This document shows, piece after piece, positions 1 to 7,721 of a stretch of 45,253 nt of DNA. Source of the stretch: Candidatus Faecalibacterium gallistercoris (lineage in GTDB: Bacteria > Bacillota > Clostridia > Oscillospirales > Ruminococcaceae); assembly GCA_019116585.1 (NCBI GenBank), contig DXBJ01000057.1, positions 1 through 45,253 of the forward strand, written 5' to 3'. The position numbers and the translations under genes were made by a program. A model generated the notes under the pieces. That model was not told where the DNA came from. It saw only the letters and a list, made by a program, of their open reading frames with translations, and did no database searches. How positions within the stretch are numbered: the stretch's first letter is position 1; each line of letters starts with the position of its first letter.

Positions 1-814
1 GGATGGTGTAGGTGCCGCCAAAGGAGGTATAGTTCATGGGGATGGTGAGCATATGGTGCAGGCCGAAGGGCAGCAGCAGACGCTCGAGGGTGCCGTAGAT
101 GAAGGGCGCCAGGATGGGCGAGGTCTCGCTGGAGTTGGCGATCCAGATGCCAAAGGCGTTGATGCCGCCCTGGATGACCGGCCAGACGATGGCCAGCACG
201 ATGGAGATGACCACCGACCAGACCATGACCACCAGCGGCACGAACCGCTTGCCGTTGAAGAAGGACAGCACGTCGGGCAGGCCGCGGTAGTTGTAATATT
301 TATTGTAGACCGTGGCGCCCAAAAAGCCGGCGATGATGCCGATGAACACGCCCATGTTCAGCGCCGGGGCCCCCAGGATGGAGGTGAAGTAGTCGGCCAC
401 CTCGATCTCCTGGCCGAAGAGGGTGGTGGTCACCGCGCCCTCGGTGTTCAGCATATCCGCCGTGACCCCGAAGATGGAGCCGGTCAGCAGGTTGATGAGG
501 ACAAACGCGATGACCGCCGCAAAGGCGCCGCCGGCCCGCTCTTTGGCCCAGGAGCCGCCGATGGCCACCGCAAACAGCAGGTTCAGGTTATTGATGACGC
601 CCCAGCCGATGTTGGCCACGATGGTGCCCACACGCACCAGCATGGCCACATCCGCGCCGAAGATCTGGATGATGTTGCCCAGGGAGATCATCAGGCCGGC
701 GGCGGGCATCACCGCAATGACGACCATCAGGGCCTTGCCGAGCTTTTGCAGAAACTCGAAGTTCAGCCCTTTGTGCTTGCCCCCGGCGGAGGCAGCCGCA
801 GCAGTTTTTTTCAT
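1..814 (-). CDS. PTS sugar permease, glucose/maltose-type EIIC domain (3' end outside window)
   Basis: Membrane domain of a phosphotransferase-system permease that imports and phosphorylates a sugar. The visible 271 residues begin MKKTAAAASAGG, then enter the EIIC core (LGKALMVVIAVMPAAGLM, GGSWAKERAGGAFAA, SFFNGKRFVPLVVMVW, ERLLLPFGLHHML). FFNGKRFVP and LPFGLHHML are typical of the PtsG/NagE/MalX/MalT branch. The ATG at 814 has AAAGAGG upstream. The EIIB and any EIIA part would lie beyond base 1. The gene is divergent from a LacI-type regulator, with operator-like palindromes between them, so a regulated alpha-glucoside or maltose permease is likely. The exact sugar cannot be read from the sequence. 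Confidence 0.9.
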   Translation of the reverse strand, partial: MKKTAAAASAGGKHKGLNFEFLQKLGKALMVVIAVMPAAGLMISLGNIIQIFGADVAMLVRVGTIVANIGWGVINNLNLLFAVAIGGSWAKERAGGAFAAVIAFVLINLLTGSIFGVTADMLNTEGAVTTTLFGQEIEVADYFTSILGAPALNMGVFIGIIAGFLGATVYNKYYNYRGLPDVLSFFNGKRFVPLVVMVWSVVISIVLAIVWPVIQGGINAFGIWIANSSETSPILAPFIYGTLERLLLPFGLHHMLTIPMNYTSFGGTYTI

Positions 815-850
815 GATTCCAACCTCTTTCCTTTCACGTTTGCACAGCGT

Positions 851-868
851 TTGCGAAATTTTACGCAA
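851..868. promoter_or_regulatory. Candidate LacI-family operator
   Basis: TTGCGAAATTTTACGCAA is an inverted repeat TTGCG-N8-CGCAA placed just after the predicted start of the PTS transcript, a position where a bound repressor would block transcription. Its length and its TTGCG/CGCAA arms suit a LacI/MalR-type regulator such as the one encoded at 1134. A GAAAGCGATT stretch next to it (on the minus strand) also resembles half of a catabolite-response element. Binding is inferred. Confidence 0.5.
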
Positions 869-885
869 TCGCTTTCGTTGTTTGC

Positions 886-914
886 ATTGTAGCGCTGTCC
901 GGCGCAAAATGCAA
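886..914 (-). promoter_or_regulatory. Promoter of the PTS permease gene
   Basis: On the minus strand, TTGCAT (909-914), a 17-base spacer and TACAAT (886-891) form a sigma-A-like promoter about 70 bases upstream of the permease start. The LacI-like palindrome at 851-868 lies just downstream of the expected transcription start. Confidence 0.65.
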
Positions 915-1028
915 GCATTCTTTCGCATTCAGGTGTATTTTCTGCATCTTGTACAAAGGAAAGGTCTGAAATTTGTGGGTTTTTTCGGCCGCCGTTCGGG
1001 GCGCTGCGTCCCGGCGTGCGCAACGCGA

Positions 1029-1047
1029 TTGCGCATATTTGCGGCAA
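1029..1047. promoter_or_regulatory. Second, imperfect LacI-like operator
   Basis: TTGCGCATATTTGCGGCAA repeats the TTGCG...CGCAA theme of the 851-868 palindrome with one extra base in the right arm. It sits just upstream of the -35 of the regulator's own promoter, so autoregulation is possible. Confidence 0.3.
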
Positions 1048-1063
1048 ACGCCCCGCCCCCTGC

Positions 1064-1092
1064 TTGACAACGCCCGCCCCCGCTTGCATAAT
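1064..1092 (+). promoter_or_regulatory. Promoter of the LacI-family gene
   Basis: TTGACA (1064-1069), a 17-base spacer and CATAAT (1087-1092). The start codon follows at 1134 with AAAGGAGG at 1119-1126. Confidence 0.75.
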
Positions 1093-1133
1093 AGAAGTAT
1101 CACACGCTCTTATTTGTGAAAGGAGGCGCCGCA

Positions 1134-2165
1134 ATGGCAACCATTTCCGATGTGGCCAGGCTGGCGGGGGTCTCCCCCTCCACCGTCTCTCGCACCTGCA
1201 GCGATCACCCGTCCATCAGCCGCCAGACCAAAGAGAAGGTCCGCCGGGCCATGGTGCAGCTGGGGTACGAGCCCAACTTCCAGGCCACCAGCCTGGCCAC
1301 CCAGAACAGCCGCACCTTCGGCATCCTGTTGCCGCCTTTGGAGTACGAGGCCTACCAGAAAAACTTCTATCTCGAAGCCATCCGGGGCATCGGGCTGTTC
1401 TGCAACCAAAAGCAGTACACCAACACCATCCTCACCGGCCAGAGCGACGAGGAACTGCTGCAAAGCGTCCAGTCCATGGTCAAAAGCGGCCGGGTGGAGG
1501 GGTTCATCCTGCTCTACGCACGGGAGGACGACCCCATCCTTGCCTATCTGCAGGCCGAGGGGGTGCTGTACGTCCTGATCGGCCAGTCCAAAAAGGACCT
1601 GGAGGACACCATCTACGTCAACAACGACAACATCCAGGCCTGCCGGGAGCTGACCTCCATGCTGATCGAGATGGGCCACCGGCGGATCGCCTACATCTCG
1701 GACGAGTGGCAGCACAACTACGCCCAGGACCGCAAAAGCGGCTATCTGCTGGCCATGACCGAGCATCAGCTGCCCATCCGCCCTGAGTATATCCTGGAGA
1801 GCTCGGGCCTGCCCGAGGAGAACGACGGCAAGCTGACCGCCCTGTTCTCCCTGCCCCAGCGGCCCACCGCCATCGTGGCCAGCGACGATGTGCTGGCCAT
1901 GGCCCTGGAGCGGGTGGTGCTCAGCCTGGGGCTGCGCATCCCCCAGGACCTGTCCATCGCCGCCTTCAACGACTCGCTGTTTTCCCGGCTGGCCTGCCCG
2001 CAGCTGACCAGCGTGAACATCAACGCCCAGCAGCTGGGCATCGAGGCCGCCAGCCAGATCATCAACCACATCGAAAACCCCGACCTGCTGGCCGCCAAGA
2101 TCATCGTCCCCCACCGGATCATCCGCCGGGCCAGCTGCTGCCCCCCGCCCCCCGAGGAAACCTAG
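1134..2165 (+). CDS. LacI/MalR-family transcriptional repressor
   Basis: DNA-binding sugar-responsive repressor of 343 residues. The N-terminal helix-turn-helix is clear (MATISDVARLAGVSPSTVSR, then the hinge region QLGYEPNFQATSLA), followed by a periplasmic-binding-protein-like effector domain with typical blocks (VEGFILLYAR, MGHRRIAYISD, PTAIVASDDVLAMALE, LTSVNINAQQLG). The ATG at 1134 is chosen because AAAGGAGG lies 7 bases upstream; a GTG 18 bases earlier would place that site inside the gene. It is divergent from the PTS permease and probably represses it and itself. The stop codon TAG is formed by the first bases of repeat R1 copy 1. Confidence 0.92.
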   Translation: MATISDVARLAGVSPSTVSRTCSDHPSISRQTKEKVRRAMVQLGYEPNFQATSLATQNSRTFGILLPPLEYEAYQKNFYLEAIRGIGLFCNQKQYTNTILTGQSDEELLQSVQSMVKSGRVEGFILLYAREDDPILAYLQAEGVLYVLIGQSKKDLEDTIYVNNDNIQACRELTSMLIEMGHRRIAYISDEWQHNYAQDRKSGYLLAMTEHQLPIRPEYILESSGLPEENDGKLTALFSLPQRPTAIVASDDVLAMALERVVLSLGLRIPQDLSIAAFNDSLFSRLACPQLTSVNINAQQLGIEAASQIINHIENPDLLAAKIIVPHRIIRRASCCPPPPEET

Positions 2166-2328
2166 GGTGTATCTGAAAACTCCCCAACGCTGTTCTATTC
2201 TACCAAAAAGCCCCATCTGCTGCGTTGCATTCGCTTGCATTCCATGGAGGAGTGCGGCGCTCATGCGCCTTGCATCTGGCGCTTTTTGGCGAATATCCCA
2301 GCATGTTTGACTTCTCAGATACACCCTG
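2163..2328. repeat. Interspersed repeat R1, copy 1 (166 bp, palindromic, TA-flanked)
   Basis: Starts TAGGGTGTATCTGAAAAC and ends with the inverted TTCTCAGATACACCCTG. The reverse complement of 13124-13289 matches over the full 166 bases with scattered differences. The two arms of each copy also pair with one another imperfectly (GGGTGTATC, CCAAAAAG and TTGCATTC blocks), so a transcript would form a long hairpin. It abuts the LacI gene and supplies its stop codon. No transposase is present; size, terminal inverted repeats and TA ends are like a MITE of the IS630/mariner kind (inference). Confidence 0.85.
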
Positions 2329-2397
2329 AGCCGCCTCCTCATACCCCGGGCCGGCCCGAATATACTAAATTGAAACGTCCGCCCGGCGCAGTTTGAT

Positions 2398-2426
2398 TTG
2401 ACTTTTGGAAGCATACCATGTAATAT
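2398..2426 (+). promoter_or_regulatory. Promoter of the anion permease gene
   Basis: TTGACT (2398-2403), a 17-base spacer and TAATAT (2421-2426). It shows that translation cannot usefully begin at the upstream ATG-like codon at 2398; the ATG at 2485 is preferred. Confidence 0.7.
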
Positions 2427-2430
2427 GGTA
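2414..2430. promoter_or_regulatory. Palindrome over the -10 box
   Basis: TACCAT-N5-ATGGTA overlaps the -10 hexamer of the permease promoter, a classic repressor position. I do not recognise the regulator. A related ATGGTACCAT palindrome lies at the start of the yicC operon transcript (31189-31198). Confidence 0.45.
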
Positions 2431-2484
2431 AGTGTCATTACATTCAGGTCCGCCCCGCGGGCCGGAAAGAAAGTTGGTATCTGC

Positions 2485-3756
2485 ATGATCTACGCATTGT
2501 TACTCTTCGCTGTTACCTACGTGCTGATGTTGGCCTTCAGCAAATACCGGCCCTACATCGCCATCGGCTCGGCGGCGGTCTTTATCGCCACCGGGATGCT
2601 GCCCTTCGACCAGATCCTGGGGGCCATCGACTTCAACGTCCTGCTGATGATCGCCGGCACCATGGGCCTGGTGCAGCTGTTCATCGACAGCAAAATGCCC
2701 GCCCTTCTGGCCGACCTTATCATGGAGAAGGTGCCCAACGTCCAGATGGCCGCGGTGGCCCTGGCCCTGTTTGCCGGCATCATCTCGGCCTTTGTGGACA
2801 ACGTGGCCACCGTGCTGATGGTGGCCCCCATCGCCCTGGAGATCTGCAAAAAGCTCAAGACCAACCCCGTGCCCTTTATCATCGGCATCGCGGTGTCCTC
2901 CAACCTGCAGGGCGCGGCCACCCTGGTGGGCGACACCACCGCCATCATGCTGGGCTCGTATGCCAACATGAGCTTTTTGGACTTTTTCTTCTACCGCGGC
3001 CGTCCCAGCATCTTCTGGGCGGTGGAGCTGGGCGCCGTGGTGTCGGCGCTGATCCTGGCCTTCCTGTTCCGCAAGGAGAAGGGCTCCATCCCCAAGGGCG
3101 CGCCCCGCACCAAGGTCACCGACTTTGTCCCCACCGTGCTGCTGGTGGGCATGATCGCCCTGCTGATCTCGGCCTCCTTCATCCAGAACAAGCCCGACAT
3201 CACCAACGGCCTGATCTGCGTCAGCCTGATGGTGATCGGCATGATCTATACTTACTGCAAGACCCATGACACCGCCGCGGTCACCGCCCCCCTGAAGGCC
3301 ATCGACTTCGAGACCATCGGCCTGCTGTTCGGCCTGTTCCTGGTCATCGGGGGCATCACCCACATGGGCGTGGTGGACGCCGCCGCCGGCCTGCTGGCCC
3401 AGATGGGCGGGGGCAACGTCTTTGCCATTTACACCGCCATCGTCTGGGCGTCGGTGCTCTTCTCGGCCTTCATCGACAACATCCCCTACGTGGCCACCAT
3501 GCTGCCGGTGGTCACCAGCCTGGCCGCGGGCCTGGGCATCGACCCCACCGTCCTCTACTTCGGGCTGCTGTCCGGCGCCACCCTGGGCGGCAACTGCACC
3601 CCCATCGGCGCTTCGGCCAACATCACCGGCATCGGCATCCTGCGCCGGGACGGCCACGAGGTCAAGACCAGCGACTTCTGCCGCATCGGCATCCCCTTCA
3701 CCCTTTCGGCCGTCATCCCGGCTTACATCTACCTGTGGCTGATGTACGGCGTATAA
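2485..3756 (+). CDS. ArsB/NhaD/SLC13-type (ion transporter superfamily) anion permease
   Basis: Polytopic membrane transporter of 423 residues. Around ten or more hydrophobic segments are visible. Two internally related halves carry the family marks: VDNVATVLMVAPIALEICKK and LQGAATLVGDTTAIMLGSYA in the first half, FIDNIPYVATMLPVV and GATLGGNCTPIGASANITG in the second. These are the re-entrant loop and substrate-site regions of the ArsB/NhaD/CitM superfamily. The substrate (dicarboxylate, Na+/H+ or oxyanion) cannot be assigned. The start at 2485 (MIYALLLFAVTY) is preferred because the promoter overlaps the longer frame; its ribosome site (GGAAAGAAAG) is weak. A terminator follows at 3780. Confidence 0.85.
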   Translation: MIYALLLFAVTYVLMLAFSKYRPYIAIGSAAVFIATGMLPFDQILGAIDFNVLLMIAGTMGLVQLFIDSKMPALLADLIMEKVPNVQMAAVALALFAGIISAFVDNVATVLMVAPIALEICKKLKTNPVPFIIGIAVSSNLQGAATLVGDTTAIMLGSYANMSFLDFFFYRGRPSIFWAVELGAVVSALILAFLFRKEKGSIPKGAPRTKVTDFVPTVLLVGMIALLISASFIQNKPDITNGLICVSLMVIGMIYTYCKTHDTAAVTAPLKAIDFETIGLLFGLFLVIGGITHMGVVDAAAGLLAQMGGGNVFAIYTAIVWASVLFSAFIDNIPYVATMLPVVTSLAAGLGIDPTVLYFGLLSGATLGGNCTPIGASANITGIGILRRDGHEVKTSDFCRIGIPFTLSAVIPAYIYLWLMYGV

Positions 3757-3779
3757 AAACAGCTCCCAAAACGACAGAC

Positions 3780-3809
3780 GGCGCGGACCTTATGGCCCGC
3801 GCCTTTTTT
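3780..3809 (+). terminator. Intrinsic terminator after the anion permease
   Basis: Stem GGCGCGG/CCGCGCC with a 10-base loop, then six T. Confidence 0.85.
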
Positions 3810-3842
3810 GCGTCCGCCTGCCGCGGCTGCCGCCGGACACGC

Positions 3843-3881
3843 AAAAAAAAGCGCCCTTCCAGCTTACGCTGAAAGGACGCC
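3843..3881 (-). terminator. Terminator of tRNA-Leu
   Basis: On the minus strand a 13-bp, nearly perfect stem (GCGTCCTTTCAGC with GCTGGAAGGGCGC, GTAA loop) is followed by eight T. It begins four bases after the encoded CCA of the tRNA. Confidence 0.85.
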
Positions 3882-3884
3882 TTC

Positions 3885-3967
3885 TGGTGCGAGGGAAGGG
3901 ATTTGAACCCTCAAGGTTACCCACACGCACCTCAAACGTGCGCGTCTGCCAGTTCCGCCACCCTCGC
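3885..3967 (-). tRNA. tRNA-Leu (anticodon GAG)
   Basis: An 83-base cloverleaf on the minus strand. Acceptor arms GCGAGGG/CCCTCGC, discriminator A and an encoded CCA. The anticodon stem CACGT/GCGTG closes the loop TTGAGGT, giving anticodon GAG, which reads CUC and CUU leucine codons. A long variable arm and the T-loop GGTTCAAATCC are present. It has its own promoter and terminator. Confidence 0.93.
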
Positions 3968-4017
3968 ATAACATCACGCGGCGCCGGTCTTGGGGGCCGC
4001 GGGCGAACTGCTTGATT

Positions 4018-4046
4018 ATAATAGCACAACCGGGCCCCAAAGTCAA
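4018..4046 (-). promoter_or_regulatory. Promoter of tRNA-Leu
   Basis: On the minus strand, TTGACT (4041-4046), 17 bases and TATTAT (4018-4023), about 50 bases before the tRNA 5' end. Confidence 0.65.
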
Positions 4047-4132
4047 GCCCGGAAATCACATTTGTGGGCTTTCATACAAAAACCCGGGCGGCATATCCTG
4101 TACTGTATCCCTTTGCAGACAGGAGGCATTCT

Positions 4133-4990
4133 ATGCAGCGATCCTTCCCTACACTCCGGGCCGCGGCGCGCTGGCTGCTGCTGGCCGCCGTCAGCGCCGC
4201 CGCCGGCTTTGCCCTGGGGGTGACGGCCAGCCGGCCCGCCCCTCTCAGCCAGGCGGCCGTCATCCCTACCCCGCCCCCCGCCGGCCAGCCTGCGCCGGGC
4301 CGGGGCCCGGGCGGCTCCTCCCTCCCCGGCGCGGCCCCGCCCGCCTCTCAGGCCGAGCTGCCCCCGCTGGTCTGCCTGACCTTCGACGACGGCCCCAGCC
4401 GGACCACCCCCGCCGTCCTGGCGGCCCTGGAGGAGGCGGAGGTGCCCGCCACCTTTTTTGTGGTGGCCAACGAGAACAACGAGAGCTACCTGCCCCTGAT
4501 CCGGCAGGCGGCGCAGGCGGGGTGCGAGATCGCTTTGCACTCGGCCTCCCACCGGTACAGCGACATCTACCGCAGCGCCGACGCCTTTTGGGAGGACATC
4601 GCCCTGCTGCGCCAGCGCATCGCCCCCTATGTGGACGACGGCGAGGTCCGCTGCCTGCGGTTCCCCGGGGGCAGCACCAACACCGTCAGCCGCAAATACG
4701 GCGGGGACGCCCTCATGGGCCAGCTGAAGGAGCAGGCGGAGGAACAGGGCTGGCGCTGGGTGGACTGGAACGTCTCGGCCGAGGACGCCGCCGGCAAAAA
4801 GCTGTCGGCGGAGGAGGTCTGCCGCAACGTCACCGGGGGCAGCGCCGGGCTGGAGCGGTGCATCGTCCTGATGCACGACTCGGCCACCACCGGCACCACC
4901 GCCGAGGCCCTGCCCTCCATCATCCGCTGGTACAAGGAGGAGGGCTACACCTTCTGCACCGTGTCCCAGCTGTACGACGCCCTGGAGTAA
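4133..4990 (+). CDS. Polysaccharide deacetylase (NodB/CE4 family), membrane-anchored
   Basis: Metal-dependent enzyme that removes N-acetyl groups from cell-wall or other extracellular polysaccharide, probably peptidoglycan. 285 residues. A hydrophobic anchor or signal segment at about 13-30 is followed by a Pro/Gly/Ala-rich linker (about 34-78), then the NodB domain. All five CE4 motifs are intact: TFDDGPS at 83-89, metal ligands H136 and H140 in HSASH, RFPGG at 176-180, DW at 211-212 and MHD at 247-249. The ATG at 4133 has AGGAGG at 4121-4126; the frame is open further upstream without a ribosome site. It stands alone on the plus strand and converges on the second anion permease. Confidence 0.92.
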   Translation: MQRSFPTLRAAARWLLLAAVSAAAGFALGVTASRPAPLSQAAVIPTPPPAGQPAPGRGPGGSSLPGAAPPASQAELPPLVCLTFDDGPSRTTPAVLAALEEAEVPATFFVVANENNESYLPLIRQAAQAGCEIALHSASHRYSDIYRSADAFWEDIALLRQRIAPYVDDGEVRCLRFPGGSTNTVSRKYGGDALMGQLKEQAEEQGWRWVDWNVSAEDAAGKKLSAEEVCRNVTGGSAGLERCIVLMHDSATTGTTAEALPSIIRWYKEEGYTFCTVSQLYDALE

Positions 4991-4993
4991 CAG

Positions 4994-5031
4994 AAAACCG
5001 CCGTCCGGCCCTGCCTGACAGCGGTTTTTTT
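4994..5031. terminator. Terminator between convergent genes
   Basis: AAAACCGC and GCGGTTTTTTT arms separated by about 20 bases, in the 43-base gap between two converging genes. It has A and T runs on both sides and can act in both directions. Confidence 0.75.
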
Positions 5032-5033
5032 CA

Positions 5034-6176
5034 TTACGCCAGCAGCGCCCACAGCCCCAGCAGGGCCGCCAGGAAAACCAGGTTGGACGCCGTGAACAGG
5101 AGGAAGTACCTGCCTTTGCCCTCCGGCTCTTCCCGGGCGATCTGCCGGTAGGAGATCAGGCTGGCCATGGAGGCGATCAGGGTGCCCAGGCCCCCCAGGT
5201 TGGTGCCCACGATCAGGGCCTGCACGTCCTGGGTGAAGCCGGACAGCAGCAGCGCTGCCGGCACATTGCTGGTCACCTGGCTGGCCAGCACCGACACCAG
5301 CACCTCCCGCCCGGCGATGACCTGCCCCAGCCAGGCCGAAAAGGCAGGCACCCGCCCCAGGTTGCCAATGAAGAGGAAGAAGGCCACAAAGGTCAGCAGC
5401 AGCGAGTAATCCACCCGGGCCAGGGTGGCGCGGTCGGCCAGGAGGGTGGCGGCCAGCACCGCGGCAAAGGCCGCCCCGTAGGGCACCGCCCGCATCACCG
5501 CCAGCAGGCAGACCACAAAGAGGGCTGCGTCCATCCAGACGATCCGCCGGTCGGCCCGCAGGCCCGGCCGCGGCGCCAGGAAGGGCCCTCCCGTCCCCTT
5601 GCGCACCGGGCTGCCGCCCCGGCACAGCCACACCGCCCAGGCGGCCAGCATCCCCAGCGACAGCAGGGTGTAGGGCAGCATCAGGGCCACGAACGCCCCC
5701 ATGCCCATGCCGCTGCGGCCGTACAGGTACAGGTTCTGGGGGTTGCCGATGGGGGTCAGCATGCTGCCCAGGTTGGCCCCGATGGTCTGCATGCACACCA
5801 CCGGCAGGATCAGCTTCTGCCGCGCCTCAGGGCCCAGGCTGTCCAGCACCACAAAGGCGAAGGGCACAAAGGTCAGCAGCGAGACGTCGTTGGTGATGAA
5901 CATGCTGCCAAAAAAGCACAGCCCCACCAGTACCAACACCAGCTGCAGGGTGCCCCCGGTCAGGGCCAGCAGGGCCCGGCCCATCCGGTCGAACACACCC
6001 TGCTGCCGCAGCCCCGCCATCACCGTCATCAGGGAAAAGAGGATGGCCAGCGTGCGGTAGTCGATGTAGCCAAGGTATGCCCCATCCGGGGGCACAAAAA
6101 ACGCGGAGACCACCGCCAGAACCGCCGCCACCGAGAGGACGGCCTCCTGTTTGACGAAACGTATCAACTTTGTCAT
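5034..6176 (-). CDS. SLC13/ArsB-type anion permease (second in window)
   Basis: Membrane transporter of 380 residues with about ten hydrophobic segments. Family marks are TNDVSLLTFVPFAF and ANLGSMLTPIGNPQNLYLYG in the first half and the related SNVPAALLLSGF and GTNLGGLGTLIASMASL in the second. The TPIGNPQN loop is typical of SLC13/CitMHS/ArsB permeases. It is unrelated in detail to the permease at 2485 (different loop sequences), so it is not a recent duplicate. ATG at 6176 (MTKLIRF) is chosen over an in-frame GTG three codons earlier; GGGTGG is a weak ribosome site. Substrate unknown. Confidence 0.85.
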   Translation of the reverse strand: MTKLIRFVKQEAVLSVAAVLAVVSAFFVPPDGAYLGYIDYRTLAILFSLMTVMAGLRQQGVFDRMGRALLALTGGTLQLVLVLVGLCFFGSMFITNDVSLLTFVPFAFVVLDSLGPEARQKLILPVVCMQTIGANLGSMLTPIGNPQNLYLYGRSGMGMGAFVALMLPYTLLSLGMLAAWAVWLCRGGSPVRKGTGGPFLAPRPGLRADRRIVWMDAALFVVCLLAVMRAVPYGAAFAAVLAATLLADRATLARVDYSLLLTFVAFFLFIGNLGRVPAFSAWLGQVIAGREVLVSVLASQVTSNVPAALLLSGFTQDVQALIVGTNLGGLGTLIASMASLISYRQIAREEPEGKGRYFLLFTASNLVFLAALLGLWALLA

Positions 6177-6232
6177 GATTCCCACCCGTTGTTCCGGCCT
6201 GCCGGGGCGCGCCTGCCCCAGGACAGGCCAAA

Positions 6233-6260
6233 GGGAGCGGCGCCCTGCGGAGCCGCTCCC
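6233..6260 (-). terminator. Hairpin after the M18 aminopeptidase gene
   Basis: GGGAGCGGC/GCCGCTCCC stem 9 bases after the aminopeptidase stop codon on the minus strand. The following tract (TTTGG) is poor in T, so termination may be partial. Confidence 0.45.
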
Positions 6261-6269
6261 CTCTTGTGT

Positions 6270-7673
6270 TTACTGTTTTGCGGCGATAAAGGTGCTGAAG
6301 GCACGGTAGGCCATGTACAGGTCGTTCTTGCTGACCACCTCGAAGGGCGAGTGCATGGACAGCACCGGCACGCCGATGTCCACCACGGCGATGCCGCTGT
6401 GGGCCACCTCGGTGGCCACGGTGCCGCCGCCGCCCAGGTCGATGCGGCCCAGCTCGCCGATCTGCCAGGCCACGCCGGCGGCGTCCATCATCCGGGTCAG
6501 ATAGCCCATCTGCTCGGCGGAGGCGTCGTTGGCGCCGCTCTTGCCGCGGCTGCCGGTGTACTTGAAGAAGGCCACGCCCCGGCCGGCGTAGGTGCCGTTC
6601 TGGGGCTCGAAGGCGCTGGACCAGGTGGGGTCGTAGGCGGCGGTGACGTCCGCCGACAGGCACAGGCTGGCCCGGAACGCCCGGATGTCGTCCGCGCCCT
6701 GCATCCGGCAGAGCTGGCGCAGCCAGTCAAAGGTGTAGGTGCTGCCCATGCCGGTGATGCCGTAGCTGCCGATCTCTTCCTTGTCCGCCAGGACGCAGAT
6801 GGTGGTGAAGGCGGGGTCCTTGACCTCGATCTCGGCCATCAGGGCGGCGTAGGCGTCCACGCGGTCGTCCTGGCCGTAGCCGCCCACCATCGAGCGGTCA
6901 AAGCCGATGTCCCGGGCGGGGGTGGCGGGGACGATCTCCAGCTCGGCGCGGGTGAAGTCCTTCTCGGTGATGCCGTACTTCTCGTGCAGCAGGATCATGG
7001 TCTGGAGCTTGACCTTCTCCTTGATCTCCTCGTCCTCCACTGCGTCGGAGCCGATCAGGATGTTCAGCTCCTCGCCCCGGATGCCGTCCGAGAGCTCGCG
7101 CTTGTTCTGCTCGGCGCTCAGGTGGGGCAGCAGGTCGGTGATGCAGAAGGCGGGGTCGCCCACGTCCTCGCCCACCTGGACGGTGACGGTGGTGCCGTCG
7201 GCGCGGGTAAACACGCCGTGGATAGCCAGGGGCATGGTGGCCCACTGGTACTTGCGGATGCCGCCGTAGTAGTGGGTCTTGAGCAGGCTGAAGTGGGCCG
7301 CCTCATACAGGGGGTTGGGGCGGATGTCCAGCCGGGGCGCGTCGATGTGGGCGATGACCAGGTGGAAACCGTCCTCCATCGAGCGGGTGCCGATGGTGCC
7401 GCACAGCACCACCTTGCCCTGGTGGATCCAGTAGATCTTGTCGCCGGCAGCGTACTGCTTGCGGTCGTCGTACAGCTGGTAGCCGGCGGCCTTCAGGGCC
7501 TCCTCGGCGTAGGCGGCCACCTCCCGCTCGGTCTTGCAGCGGGTCAAAAAGTCCTTGTATCCCTCGCCGAACGCAGCGGCGGCCTGCCGGGTGGCGGCGT
7601 CCTTGTCGCTGGCGTAAGCGGGCTCATACAGCAGGGCCTTGGCCTTCTGCTGCGCTTCGGTCATTTCTTTCAT
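6270..7673 (-). CDS. M18-family aminopeptidase
   Basis: Cytosolic zinc aminopeptidase of 467 residues that trims N-terminal residues (family members prefer acidic ones). The M18 metal and catalytic blocks are in order: AHIDAPR (His ligand), GQDDRVDAYAAL (bridging Asp), DKEEIGSYG (catalytic Glu pair), LSADVTAAYDP (Asp ligand) and SMHSPFEVVSKND (His ligand). Full family length. The minus-strand ATG at 7673 follows AGGGATAAGG. It is the last gene of the DUF951-prfA-tsaC-coaE-lytic transglycosylase run, 48 bases after the transglycosylase stop. Confidence 0.93.
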   Translation of the reverse strand: MKEMTEAQQKAKALLYEPAYASDKDAATRQAAAAFGEGYKDFLTRCKTEREVAAYAEEALKAAGYQLYDDRKQYAAGDKIYWIHQGKVVLCGTIGTRSMEDGFHLVIAHIDAPRLDIRPNPLYEAAHFSLLKTHYYGGIRKYQWATMPLAIHGVFTRADGTTVTVQVGEDVGDPAFCITDLLPHLSAEQNKRELSDGIRGEELNILIGSDAVEDEEIKEKVKLQTMILLHEKYGITEKDFTRAELEIVPATPARDIGFDRSMVGGYGQDDRVDAYAALMAEIEVKDPAFTTICVLADKEEIGSYGITGMGSTYTFDWLRQLCRMQGADDIRAFRASLCLSADVTAAYDPTWSSAFEPQNGTYAGRGVAFFKYTGSRGKSGANDASAEQMGYLTRMMDAAGVAWQIGELGRIDLGGGGTVATEVAHSGIAVVDIGVPVLSMHSPFEVVSKNDLYMAYRAFSTFIAAKQ

Positions 7674-7721
7674 GTTACCTTATCCCTTTCTGTTCCTGAG
7701 GCGCAGGGCCTCTTTTTCTTT

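Noticed and set aside
2485-6176. The two anion permeases as a recent duplication
   Set aside because: They share only superfamily-level loop patterns; lengths and conserved loops differ.
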